A stretch of 64,000 nucleotides of DNA from an uncultured Lachnospiraceae bacterium (lineage in GTDB: Bacteria; Bacillota; Clostridia; Lachnospirales; Lachnospiraceae). A program made the position numbers and the translations under genes. This document shows positions 44,886 through 53,422 of this stretch, piece by piece (position 1 is the stretch's first letter; each line of letters starts with the position of its first letter). The notes under the pieces were generated by a model that made no database searches, was not told the DNA's origin, and saw only the letters and a list, made by a program, of their open reading frames with translations. Location: positions 172,894 through 236,893 of the forward strand of contig CAKRCW010000004.1 in the NCBI GenBank assembly GCA_934309145.1. The letters are read 5' to 3'.

Positions 44886-46843
44886 GAGAGGTTAGATTAG
44901 CTAAGACCGCAGGCTTTTGCTTCGGAGTAAAACGTGCTGTTGATACGGTATATAATCAGGTTACAGATGATGCTAATATAAAGGTATATACTTACGGTCC
45001 TATAATTCACAATGAAGAGGTTGTTTTGGACCTTGAGAAAAAGGGCGTTATAATATTAGATGATAATTCCGATTTAGATAGTGTGAGGAAGGTTATTGAT
45101 TCATCAGATGATACCGATATAGAAAAAAGAGTAGTTATACGTTCGCATGGTGTCGGTGAGGATGTATATAAGATGCTCGATGAAACAGGTGTCACAACTA
45201 TAGATGCAACCTGTCCATTTGTTAAGAAGATACACAGGATAGTGAGTGAGGCAAGTGAGGCTGGTGACAGTATTATTATTGTAGGAGATGAGCATCATCC
45301 TGAGGTAAAGGGAATAATAGGGTGGTGTAAAAATACTCCGATTGTCATTAATTCTTTAAGTGATGTCGAAAAAAAACTTAAAAATTTGAATAAAAATGTT
45401 ACTTTAGTTTCACAAACAACATTTAATGGCATAAAATTTAAAGAATTAGTTGAATTTTTGCGAAAAAAAGATTATAATATCAATGTTTATAATACCATAT
45501 GTAATGCTACCGAGGAGAGACAGAGGGAGGCGAGGCGACTAGCCTCAGAAGTCGATGCTATGATAGTGATAGGTGGTAAGAATAGTTCTAATACACAAAA
45601 GCTGTATGAGATAAGTAGTAAAGTGTGTAAGAACACTTACTATATTCAGACACTCGTTGACTTGGATTTAACTGTTATTGAATCCGCTGAGAGGGTAGGT
45701 ATTACAGCTGGGGCATCTACCCCAAATCATATTATTAAGGAGGTTCATGGCAGTATGTCAGAATTAAGTTTTGAAGAATTATTAAAGCAGTCAGAGGAGA
45801 ATGAAAGCAAAATCAAACCAGGCAGTGTTGTTGAGGGTAAGGTAATCGGTGTTAAGCCAGAGGAGATTATCGTAGATATCCAGTATAAGGCTGATGGAAT
45901 CATCACAAGAAATGAGTATTCAAATACTCCTAATATCGATCTTACAACAGTTGTTAATGTCGGAGATCCTATTACAGTTAAGGTTATCAAGACTAACGAT
46001 GGTGAGGGACAGGTTTTACTTTCATACAAGAGAGTTGCAGCAGAGAAGTCATATGCTATGCTTGAGGAAGCATTTGAGAATGAGACAGTTCTTAAGGCTA
46101 AGGTTACACAGGTACTTGAGGGTGGTCTTTCAGTGACAGTTGATGAGTGCAAGGTATTCATCCCTGCAAGTCTTGTATCTGATACTTATGAGAAGAATCT
46201 TGATAAGTTTATGGATCAGGAGATAGAGTTTGTTATAACTGAGTTTAACCCTAAGAAGAGAAGAATTATCGGTAACAGAAAGAAGCTTATTGTTGCGAAG
46301 AAGGCAGAGCTTGCTAAGAAGTTATTTGAGTCAATCAAGGTTGGCGATGTTGTAGAGGGAACAGTTAAGAATGTAACACCATTTGGTGCATTTATCGATT
46401 TAGGCGGAGCAGATGGTCTCCTTCATATATCTGAGATGTCATGGGGAAGAATTGACGATCCTAAGAGTGTTCTTAAGGTTGGCGACAAGATTAAGACTTT
46501 CATTAAGGATATCAATGGTGAGAAGATTGCACTCAGCCTTAAGTTCGATGATAAGAATCCTTGGATAGCTGCTGCTGATAAGTATGCAGTTGGAACAGTT
46601 GTAACAGGCAAGGTTGCAAGAATGACAGCATTTGGTGCTTTCGTTGAGCTTGAGCCTGGTGTTGATGCACTCCTTCATGTATCACAGATTTCTAACGAGC
46701 ATGTTGAGAAGCCAGAAGATGTATTCAAGATTGGTCAGGAGGTTACTGCTAAGGTTGTTGACTTTAAGCAGGAGGACAAGAAGATTAGCTTAAGCATCAA
46801 GGCTATGCAGCAGGATAATGCAGCCGAGGAGTCAGAGGAGTAA
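44882..46843 (+). CDS. ispH: Fused IspH (HMBPP reductase) - S1 domain protein
   Basis: 653 residues. Residues 1 to ~285 are 4-hydroxy-3-methylbut-2-enyl diphosphate reductase with the three cluster-binding cysteines C13 (GFCFGV), C111 (DATCPF) and C207 (TICNATEE). It makes IPP and DMAPP in the last step of the MEP pathway. Residues ~305-640 hold four S1 RNA-binding repeats (for example GAFIDLGGADGLLHIS and GAFVELEPGVDALLHVS), as in RpsA/YpfD. The codon usage differs slightly: the S1 half uses fewer rare codons, consistent with a highly expressed module. This fusion is known in Clostridia. Translation is coupled to cmk. Confidence 0.93.
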   Translation: MREVRLAKTAGFCFGVKRAVDTVYNQVTDDANIKVYTYGPIIHNEEVVLDLEKKGVIILDDNSDLDSVRKVIDSSDDTDIEKRVVIRSHGVGEDVYKMLDETGVTTIDATCPFVKKIHRIVSEASEAGDSIIIVGDEHHPEVKGIIGWCKNTPIVINSLSDVEKKLKNLNKNVTLVSQTTFNGIKFKELVEFLRKKDYNINVYNTICNATEERQREARRLASEVDAMIVIGGKNSSNTQKLYEISSKVCKNTYYIQTLVDLDLTVIESAERVGITAGASTPNHIIKEVHGSMSELSFEELLKQSEENESKIKPGSVVEGKVIGVKPEEIIVDIQYKADGIITRNEYSNTPNIDLTTVVNVGDPITVKVIKTNDGEGQVLLSYKRVAAEKSYAMLEEAFENETVLKAKVTQVLEGGLSVTVDECKVFIPASLVSDTYEKNLDKFMDQEIEFVITEFNPKKRRIIGNRKKLIVAKKAELAKKLFESIKVGDVVEGTVKNVTPFGAFIDLGGADGLLHISEMSWGRIDDPKSVLKVGDKIKTFIKDINGEKIALSLKFDDKNPWIAAADKYAVGTVVTGKVARMTAFGAFVELEPGVDALLHVSQISNEHVEKPEDVFKIGQEVTAKVVDFKQEDKKISLSIKAMQQDNAAEESEE

Positions 46844-46852
46844 TATAAATAT

Positions 46853-47632
46853 ATGGCATATGGGTACGAAGAGTTCAAACGTGATGTTTACAAGCTCACT
46901 GATATTGATCTTAATATGTACAAGGAACGCCAGATGAAAAGAAGAATAGAGTCTCTTATTTCCCGCAAGGGCTTTGATGGATTTGAGAATTTTTACAAAG
47001 GTATGAAGTCGGACGAGGTACTGCTTCGTACCTTTGTCAGTTATTTGACTATTAATGTATCACAATTTTATAGAAATCCTGTTCAGTGGGAGAATCTTGA
47101 GAAGGAGATTATACCTTATCTTAAGAGAAAGTATGGTGACAGACTAACTATATGGAGTGCTGCATGCTCCACTGGAGATGAGCCATATACGTTAGCTATG
47201 ATATTTGCCAAGTATGTTCCGTTAGATAAGCTTAAGATTATAGCCACAGATATTGATGATGATGTGCTTGCGTTTGCCCAGAATGGCGTGTATCCTGCCA
47301 AGAGCATTACGGATTTGCCTGAAGATTACAGGAAGCGTTATTTTACCAAGATAGATGACAAACATTATGAGATTGATAAATCAATCAGGAAATGTGTGGA
47401 ATTTAAGAAGCATAATCTTCTCAAGGATAAGTATTTTACAGGTGTTAATCTGATTGTGTGCAGAAATGTAGTTATCTATTTTACTGACGAGGCGAAGGAC
47501 TCTGTTTATAGGAAGTTCCATACATCGCTTACTGATGATGGAATATTATTCATTGGCAGTACAGAACAGATATTGCATGCGAGAGAGCTTGGTTTTGAAT
47601 CACAGAGAACATTTTTCTATAAAAAAATATAA
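46853..47632 (+). CDS. cheR: Chemotaxis protein methyltransferase CheR
   Basis: 259 residues. The N-terminal helical domain is followed by the SAM-binding domain: TINVSQFYRN, SAACSTGDEPYTLAM and CRNVVIYFT are the classic CheR motifs. It methylates glutamates of chemoreceptors. No other chemotaxis gene is nearby, so it is an isolated member, as often found in Lachnospiraceae. The AGAGGAG 12 bases before the ATG lies within the end of the previous gene. Confidence 0.93.
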   Translation: MAYGYEEFKRDVYKLTDIDLNMYKERQMKRRIESLISRKGFDGFENFYKGMKSDEVLLRTFVSYLTINVSQFYRNPVQWENLEKEIIPYLKRKYGDRLTIWSAACSTGDEPYTLAMIFAKYVPLDKLKIIATDIDDDVLAFAQNGVYPAKSITDLPEDYRKRYFTKIDDKHYEIDKSIRKCVEFKKHNLLKDKYFTGVNLIVCRNVVIYFTDEAKDSVYRKFHTSLTDDGILFIGSTEQILHARELGFESQRTFFYKKI

Positions 47633-47650
47633 GTAATCTGGAAATTATGC

Positions 47651-47679
47651 TTGATTTACATATCATTATATGTTATACT
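47651..47679 (+). promoter_or_regulatory. Promoter of rplS
   Basis: TTGATT (47651-47656), 17 bases, TATACT (47674-47679) preceded by TGT, an extended -10. The ~65-base leader that follows (47686-47751) could hold an L19-type ribosomal protein leader, but I cannot fold it convincingly. Confidence 0.7.
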
Positions 47680-47751
47680 TGTGAAGCTGTGGATGGTCCT
47701 CTGTATTAATAGTAATATAAGAACGTCTAATATATCTAGGAGGTTGTACAG

Positions 47752-48102
47752 ATGAGTACAAGTGAAATTATTAAGAACATCGAAGCTGCTCAGATTAAGG
47801 AAGTAGCTGACTTTAATGTTGGTGATACTGTTAAGGTATACGCTAAGATTAAAGAGGGTAACAGAGAAAGAGTTCAGGCATTCGAGGGTACTGTTTTAAA
47901 GAGACAGGGCGGAAGCTGTAGAGAGACATTTACAGTTAGAAAGACATCTAACGGTGTAGGTGTTGAGAAAACTTGGCCACTTCATTCCCCTACAATTGAG
48001 AAGATTGAAGTTATCAGAAGAGGTAAGGTTAGAAGAGCAAAACTTAACTACTTACGCGACAGAGTTGGTAAGAAAGCTAAGGTTAAAGAGCTTGTAAAAT
48101 AA
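47752..48102 (+). CDS. rplS: 50S ribosomal protein L19
   Basis: 116 residues, normal length. Family segments are clear: [29 protein letters not shown], and the C-terminal [18 protein letters not shown]19 sits at the 30S-50S interface. The RBS AGGAGG is strong. Followed by a terminator and then by the lepB-rbgA-lepB-rnhB group, as in Bacillus, where rplS precedes rbgA and rnhB. Confidence 0.97.
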   Translation: MSTSEIIKNIEAAQIKEVADFNVGDTVKVYAKIKEGNRERVQAFEGTVLKRQGGSCRETFTVRKTSNGVGVEKTWPLHSPTIEKIEVIRRGKVRRAKLNYLRDRVGKKAKVKELVK

Positions 48103-48118
48103 GGTGTTCAATTATAAG

Positions 48119-48151
48119 AATGGCTGGAGCGTATAACTCCAGTCATTTTTA
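48119..48151 (+). terminator. Terminator of rplS
   Basis: An 11-bp stem with one G-U pair (48119-48129 with 48137-48147), 7-base loop and five T. Confidence 0.85.
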
Positions 48152-48175
48152 ATAAGAGTGAAATTAGGTGTTTGT

Positions 48176-48778
48176 ATGAATCATAGAAGACGTAGGTCAA
48201 GGCACAGCGAAGGGCTGTCATTTAGACCTGTCAGAGTTCATTTTAATAAGCGTAAATTAATTCGCGAAATTCTTAATTGGGTTTTGGTTGTATTTATAGC
48301 GGCAGTAGTTGGCTATGCATTTGTGACATTTGCGTACCAGACAGTTACTGTAGTCGGACCATCTATGCGTGAGACTTTGTCGGACGGGGATGTTGTTGTC
48401 GTAAATAAATTCGTATATAAATTTAATGATGTTGAGCGATACGATATTGTTGCATATTCTCAGGTTGGAAATGATTCCTATTATGAGGTCAAGCGTGTTA
48501 TAGGACTTCCAGGTGAGAGCGTATTGATTAAGGACGGTTTAGTATATATTAATGGCACAGCCTTAAGGGATATGCCGATAAGTGATAAAATCCTTAGTGC
48601 AGGAATTGCCAGCCAAGAGATAAAGTTAGGTGATAAAGAATATTTTGTGCTGGGCGACAATGTCAATAACAGTGAGGATTCACGCTATACAAATGTTGGA
48701 AATATAAGCAGCTCGGAGATTATAGGCAGAGTTGATTACAGACTCTCACCTAAGGATAACAGAGGTAAGATAAGATGA
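48176..48778 (+). CDS. lepB: Signal peptidase I (first copy)
   Basis: 200 residues from the ATG at 48176 (AGGTG 5 bases upstream). A basic N-terminus (NHRRRRSRH) and one membrane helix (about 36-58) precede the catalytic domain. The Ser nucleophile lies in GPSMRETL, the Lys base in VKRVIGLPGE, and the box E motif GDNVNNSEDSR is present. It cleaves Sec signal peptides at the outer face of the membrane. Its stop overlaps the rbgA start (ATGA), so the two are coupled. A second signal peptidase gene follows rbgA. Confidence 0.92.
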   Translation: MNHRRRRSRHSEGLSFRPVRVHFNKRKLIREILNWVLVVFIAAVVGYAFVTFAYQTVTVVGPSMRETLSDGDVVVVNKFVYKFNDVERYDIVAYSQVGNDSYYEVKRVIGLPGESVLIKDGLVYINGTALRDMPISDKILSAGIASQEIKLGDKEYFVLGDNVNNSEDSRYTNVGNISSSEIIGRVDYRLSPKDNRGKIR

Positions 48779-49626
48779 ATATTCAGTGGTATCCCGGTCA
48801 TATGACTAAGGCGAAGCGTATGATGCAGGAAGATATTAAATTGATAGATATCGTTGTGGAGCTTCTTGATGCGAGAGCTCCAATGAGCAGTAAGAATCCT
48901 GATATAGATGGTCTTGCAGGCAATAAGTACAGACTTGTTCTGCTCAATAAATATGATTTGGCAGATCCGTCAAAGACAGCTAAGTGGGAAGCATATTTTA
49001 GAGAGAATGGCTGGTATGTTGTATGCCTTGACTCTCGTAAAAATACAGGAATGAAACAGATAACTGCTACAATACAGGAGGCATGTAAGGAGAAGATTGA
49101 GCGTGACAGAAAGAGGGGTATAATTAATCGACCTTTAAGAGCCATGGTCGTTGGCATACCTAATGTCGGTAAGTCAACCTTCATCAATTCATATGCCAAG
49201 AGGGCTTGCGCGAAAGTAGGCAATAAGCCGGGTGTGACTAAGGGCAAACAATGGATTAGGCTTGGCGGCAATATTGAACTGCTTGATACTCCTGGTATAC
49301 TGTGGCCTAAATTTGAGAATCAGCAGGTGGGAATTAATCTTGCATATATAGGCTCTATAAATGACGAGATAGTTGAGAAGCAGGAGCTTGCATATAGTTT
49401 CATAGATTTTTTAAAAAATAATTATTGTAATGCCCTGTCTGAAAGGTATAATATAAATACGGACAATGATGCATATAAGCTTCTTGAGGAGATTGCATTA
49501 GAAAGGCAATGCTTCAAGAAGGGTAATACCCCTGATTTAGATAAGGCTTCTATGCTGTTGTTTGATGATTTTAGAAGTGGAAAGCTTGGTCGTATAACAT
49601 TGGAGATTCCAGAGGAGCAGGCTTAA
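48775..49626 (+). CDS. rbgA: Ribosome biogenesis GTPase RbgA (YlqF)
   Basis: 283 residues. A circularly permuted GTPase: G4 NKYDLAD comes before G1 GIPNVGKSTFIN and G3 DTPGILWP. The N-terminal WYPGHMTKAKR is typical of YlqF/RbgA. It acts in late assembly of the 50S subunit. The location between rplS and rnhB matches Bacillus. Confidence 0.95.
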   Translation: MNIQWYPGHMTKAKRMMQEDIKLIDIVVELLDARAPMSSKNPDIDGLAGNKYRLVLLNKYDLADPSKTAKWEAYFRENGWYVVCLDSRKNTGMKQITATIQEACKEKIERDRKRGIINRPLRAMVVGIPNVGKSTFINSYAKRACAKVGNKPGVTKGKQWIRLGGNIELLDTPGILWPKFENQQVGINLAYIGSINDEIVEKQELAYSFIDFLKNNYCNALSERYNINTDNDAYKLLEEIALERQCFKKGNTPDLDKASMLLFDDFRSGKLGRITLEIPEEQA

Positions 49627-49643
49627 AATATAGGAGTAGGATT

Positions 49644-50324
49644 ATGAGTATTAAGGACGAGAATATTACGTCAGAGGTTGAAGAAGCTGAAGAGACAGAT
49701 ACTAAGAAAAAGAGAATACGAAAGCCTAAGAGGAATAAGGATAATAAAAAAGAGAAGAAATCAGAGAAGGAGTCTAAGAAGCCTGAGGAGATTAATATAG
49801 TTAAGGAGCTTTTGAGTCTCATAATTTACATAGGCTTGGTTGTCCTTCTGTGCTATTTTGTGATTAACTTTGTCGGTTGCCGTTCGCGTGTTGATGGTTC
49901 ATCAATGAACCCGACTTTGGAGGATGGAGATAATTTATGGGTTGATAAGCTGTCATACAGATTTGGAAATCCCAAGAGATTTGATGTTATTATATTCAAC
50001 TATGATGAGGACACAACCTATGTTAAGAGAATAATAGGTCTTCCGGGTGAAACTGTCCGCATAAATCAGGATGGACATATATTTATAAATGATCAGCTCC
50101 TTAAGGAGGATTACGGCAAAGAGGTTATTCTCCCAACTAATCTTGGACGTGCGAGTCAGCCGGTTGTTCTAGGTGAGGATGAGTATTTTGTACTTGGAGA
50201 TAACCGAAATAACAGCCAGGACAGCAGATGGGCTGATGTCGGCAATGTCAACCGAAAGGATATAGTAGGAAAGGTTATTTTAAGAATATATCCATTCTCT
50301 AAATTTGGAACCATAAAGAAATAG
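49644..50324 (+). CDS. lepB: Signal peptidase I (second copy)
   Basis: 226 residues. A 50-residue, strongly charged cytoplasmic tail (Lys/Glu-rich) precedes one membrane helix (about 53-76). Catalytic Ser is in DGSSMNPTL and Lys in VKRIIGLPGE; box E reads GDNRNNSQDSR. It differs from the first copy in its long charged tail and in a longer loop before box E, so the two may have different substrates, for example exported proteins at different growth stages. Confidence 0.92.
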   Translation: MSIKDENITSEVEEAEETDTKKKRIRKPKRNKDNKKEKKSEKESKKPEEINIVKELLSLIIYIGLVVLLCYFVINFVGCRSRVDGSSMNPTLEDGDNLWVDKLSYRFGNPKRFDVIIFNYDEDTTYVKRIIGLPGETVRINQDGHIFINDQLLKEDYGKEVILPTNLGRASQPVVLGEDEYFVLGDNRNNSQDSRWADVGNVNRKDIVGKVILRIYPFSKFGTIKK

Positions 50325-50345
50325 ATAAGTTAGTGCATTTATATG

Positions 50346-50375
50346 GGCTGCCATGAAACGTGGCAGCCATTTCGT
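50346..50375 (+). terminator. Hairpin after the second lepB
   Basis: GGCTGCCA (50346-50353) pairs with TGGCAGCC (50361-50368), 7-base loop, short T-rich tail (ATTTCGTT). Probably a moderate terminator. Confidence 0.55.
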
Positions 50376-50396
50376 TATCACATGTGAGGAGATATT

Positions 50397-51164
50397 ATGA
50401 AGATTGCTGAGATAAAGCAGAAGCTACACGATATATCAGATTCGGATAGAGATAGTCTTTGTGACTTTGTAAGTGAATTTAATACTGATGAACGCGCAGG
50501 TGTTGTCGCTGTTGTAAATCAGGCTAAAAAGAGACTTAAAGCTATACAGGATGAGTATGTAAGAATAGAAAAGATGTATTCATTTGAGAAAAAATACCAT
50601 GAGCTTGGTTATAAGTACATATGTGGAATAGATGAGGTGGGACGGGGACCTCTTGCCGGACCTGTAGTCAGCTGTGCTGTTATACTTCCTGCTGATTTCT
50701 GGATATTGTATTTAAATGACTCAAAGCAGGTGTCGAAGAAAAAGAGAGAAGAGCTTCACGACATTATAATAGAAAAGGCAGTTGCATACGGAATAGGAAT
50801 ATCGTCAGAGCAGCGTATAGATGAGATTAATATATTGCAGGCTACATATGAATCAATGCGTATGGCTATTAATAATCTAAGTGTTAAGCCCGATATCTTA
50901 TTAAATGATGCAGTGAGAATACCACAGGTAGATATTGAACAGGTACCTATTATTAAGGGAGACACTTTATCTGCAAGTATAGCTGCTGCAAGCATTGTTG
51001 CCAAGGTCACAAGGGATAGAATGATGCAGGAGTATGATAAGATATATCCTGAATATGACTTTGCAAGTAATGTTGGCTATGGTTCTGCGAAGCATTTGCA
51101 GGCACTTGCCGAGGTAGGACCTTGCGATATTCACAGAAGGACGTTTATCAAGAAGTTTATATAG
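50397..51164 (+). CDS. rnhB: Ribonuclease HII
   Basis: 255 residues. An N-terminal extension of ~75 residues, as in Bacillus RnhB, precedes the catalytic domain with GIDEVGRGPLAGPVV (the Asp-Glu pair), ILNDAV-like Asp and a late KVTRDRMM Asp. It removes ribonucleotides and RNA primers from DNA. Start ATG has GAGGAG 6 bases upstream. Confidence 0.95.
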   Translation: MKIAEIKQKLHDISDSDRDSLCDFVSEFNTDERAGVVAVVNQAKKRLKAIQDEYVRIEKMYSFEKKYHELGYKYICGIDEVGRGPLAGPVVSCAVILPADFWILYLNDSKQVSKKKREELHDIIIEKAVAYGIGISSEQRIDEINILQATYESMRMAINNLSVKPDILLNDAVRIPQVDIEQVPIIKGDTLSASIAAASIVAKVTRDRMMQEYDKIYPEYDFASNVGYGSAKHLQALAEVGPCDIHRRTFIKKFI

Positions 51165-51174
51165 AGGTATCAGT

Positions 51175-52743
51175 ATGAATATATCAGATGCAAATTATAA
51201 CATTAATGCGGCTGCAACTAATATATCTGTATCAAAGCCACAGGGAAATGTGCCAGGTGTAAATATTCCCGGTGGTGCAGCTACAGGTGATATTGTCATG
51301 TCTGCAAATGCAAAGATTTTACAGGTTGCAGAGGGACAATTATTTAATGGTATTGTGTCAGATATAAACAATAATGACGTTAAGATTATGCTTGATAACA
51401 ATCAGACTTTGTTTGCCCATATGTCCGAGGCAGTAAACTTAAACATTGGTGACAGCATGACATTTATGGTTAAGGAAAATGATGGTGCGAGTGTCACAAT
51501 CAGTCCTTATGCAAAAAATGAAAATGTGATGAAGGACAGTGCAATATTTAGGGCACTTGAGTTCAATAACATATCGCCGACAGAGAAGAATTATAATATA
51601 GCTGATAAGCTAATGCAGCAGAACATGCCAATAGATAAAATGACCATGCAGAAGGTTATGCAGCAGGCATATAAATATCCTGATGTTTCAATAGATACTC
51701 TTGTTAAAATGAATAAGCTTGGCATACCGGTAAATGAGACTAATATATCACAGTTTGAAGCTTATATGACTAATACACATCAGTTATCTAATAATATCAG
51801 TGACTTTACTGACAGTATAATTAGTTTTGATATGGAAATGCTTGATAATTCGCTTGGAAACGCTGATACTACATCGGTTGATGTGATTAATGTACAAAAG
51901 GATATTCTTTCCGCCATAAGTGATGTGGCTGACAATAAAATTATTGATGGCATGGCTGATATATTGATACAGAATGGTTTTGATGAGGAAAAGGTTTATA
52001 AGCTCGTAACAGACAGTAAAACAAATGTGCAGTTTTTGGATAATTTAAGTGAGCTTGTCAGCGAGAACCCTAATATAGATAAAGAATCCATTATCAAAAT
52101 GTTTAGTACAGATTCATATAAAGAGCTTCTTAAGGAGACAGTTAAGGATAAGTTCTCTGTAAGCCCGGACAAGATGAATGAGCCGGGAGAGGTGGACTCG
52201 CTATACAGAAGCATGTATGAAAAGGCAGATAAGCTTCTAAAAGCATTTCCGGATGCGGGGGGCAAGGCCGGACAGCAGATGGGCGAGCAGGCTAAGGGCA
52301 TGCAGGAGAGGCTTAATTTTATACAGGAGCTTAACAATATGTATACATATGCACAGATTCCGGTTAAGCTGTCTGATAACATGACGAACTCGGAGCTTTT
52401 TGTGTATATGAATAAAAAATCTATAAAGTCACTTAAGGATGAGGTGAGCGCGATGCTGCATCTTGATATGGATAATCTGGGACATACGGATGTTCATGTA
52501 AGCCTTAGCAACAATATCGTACACACTAAGTTCTATGTCTCTGATGAGGAGAGTGCAAGGATAATTGACGAGCATATAAGTATGCTTGAAAAGGCTATAA
52601 ATGACAGTGGTTACTCACTTGTTAATGAGACAATAACCAAGAACCTGACGACGAAAAGTGATGAGAATATGGTAACTAAGACCATAACCGGTCAGGACAT
52701 TGAAAAGAGCGTAAAGAGATATTCATTTGATATAAGGGCATAG
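51175..52743 (+). CDS. FliK-like protein (YlqG position)
   Basis: 522 residues, mostly helical and polar, Met/Asn/Asp-rich, with no signal peptide or membrane helix. The C-terminal ~90 residues (MDNLGHTDVHVSLSNN, then KFYVSDEESARIIDEHI and a final LEKAINDSGYSL) follow the pattern of the FliK hook-length control C-terminal domain (LGxVxVxL, then Rxx(I/L)xxxLxxLxxxLxxxGy). It sits between rnhB and a stand-alone FlhB C-terminal domain, the same order as ylqG-ylqH in Bacillus. FliK and FlhB interact in flagellar export; a linked role for this pair is inferred. Confidence 0.65.
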   Translation: MNISDANYNINAAATNISVSKPQGNVPGVNIPGGAATGDIVMSANAKILQVAEGQLFNGIVSDINNNDVKIMLDNNQTLFAHMSEAVNLNIGDSMTFMVKENDGASVTISPYAKNENVMKDSAIFRALEFNNISPTEKNYNIADKLMQQNMPIDKMTMQKVMQQAYKYPDVSIDTLVKMNKLGIPVNETNISQFEAYMTNTHQLSNNISDFTDSIISFDMEMLDNSLGNADTTSVDVINVQKDILSAISDVADNKIIDGMADILIQNGFDEEKVYKLVTDSKTNVQFLDNLSELVSENPNIDKESIIKMFSTDSYKELLKETVKDKFSVSPDKMNEPGEVDSLYRSMYEKADKLLKAFPDAGGKAGQQMGEQAKGMQERLNFIQELNNMYTYAQIPVKLSDNMTNSELFVYMNKKSIKSLKDEVSAMLHLDMDNLGHTDVHVSLSNNIVHTKFYVSDEESARIIDEHISMLEKAINDSGYSLVNETITKNLTTKSDENMVTKTITGQDIEKSVKRYSFDIRA

Positions 52744-52751
52744 GTGATTGT

Positions 52752-53033
52752 ATGGAGAGACAAGAAGAAAAGAAAAAAGCAGTAGCTTTGTTATATGATC
52801 CTGACAATCAGGCACCGCAGGTAGTTGCGGCAGGTCAGGGTGTGATAGCTGACAATATAATAAATAAGGCTAAGGAGAGCGATGTACCGCTCTATAAGGA
52901 TACAGATTTGACGGATACACTTCTTAAGCTTGATATAGGCGAATGTATTCCTCCTGAGCTGTATGGAGTTGTGGCTGAGATTTTGGTATACGTTGACAGG
53001 ATGGACAAGCTTAGGTCAAAGGTAAACAGATAG
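52752..53033 (+). CDS. Stand-alone FlhB C-terminal (EscU/YscU-type) domain protein, YlqH-like
   Basis: 93 residues. It matches the cytoplasmic domain of FlhB/YscU after the autocleavage site: KAVALLYDPDN, APQVVAAGQG, ADNIINKAKESDVPLY and a GECIPPELYGVVAEIL tail. The membrane part is absent and the NPTH cleavage motif that normally precedes AVAL is missing, so this is not FlhB itself. The gene follows the FliK-like gene after 8 bases. It resembles Bacillus YlqH, whose function is not established. Confidence 0.85.
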   Translation: MERQEEKKKAVALLYDPDNQAPQVVAAGQGVIADNIINKAKESDVPLYKDTDLTDTLLKLDIGECIPPELYGVVAEILVYVDRMDKLRSKVNR

Positions 53034-53048
53034 CGAGGAGTTTATATA

Positions 53049-53408
53049 TTGAAAAATACCAGAGAAATAGGCGAAAAGCATGAGATAATGGCTGCTGAAT
53101 ATCTTAAAGAACAGGGGTATACTGTACTTGAGACTAATTATCGTGTGAGGCAGGCAGAGCTTGATATAGTTGCTATGGAGAATAATACACTTGTATTTGC
53201 GGAAGTAAAATATAGAAAAAATGAGGCTCTTGGAAATCCTCTTTCAGCTGTGGGGTATGCCAAGCAAAAAAAGATATCTAAGGCTGCATTGTTTTATATG
53301 AATCAACACAAGCTTTCTGTTTATGATACGTCAGTCAGATTTGATGTTATAGGAATACTTGGAGATAATATTACACACATTAAAAATGCATTTGATTATG
53401 TCGATTGA
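53049..53408 (+). CDS. yraN: UPF0102 / YraN family putative endonuclease
   Basis: 119 residues, a Holliday-junction-resolvase-like nuclease fold: GEKHEIMAAEYLKEQGY, then AELDIVAMENNTLVFAEVKYR with the Asp and the E-x-K pair. The start is TTG with GAGGAG 8 bases upstream. Usually located after rnhB, as here. Its true substrate is not known. Confidence 0.85.
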   Translation: MKNTREIGEKHEIMAAEYLKEQGYTVLETNYRVRQAELDIVAMENNTLVFAEVKYRKNEALGNPLSAVGYAKQKKISKAALFYMNQHKLSVYDTSVRFDVIGILGDNITHIKNAFDYVD

Positions 53409-53422
53409 TATGGGAGATTTTT

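Noticed and set aside
47686..47751. Clear L19 leader RNA upstream of rplS
   Set aside because: The leader is long enough, but I could not find a stable helix to support it by eye.
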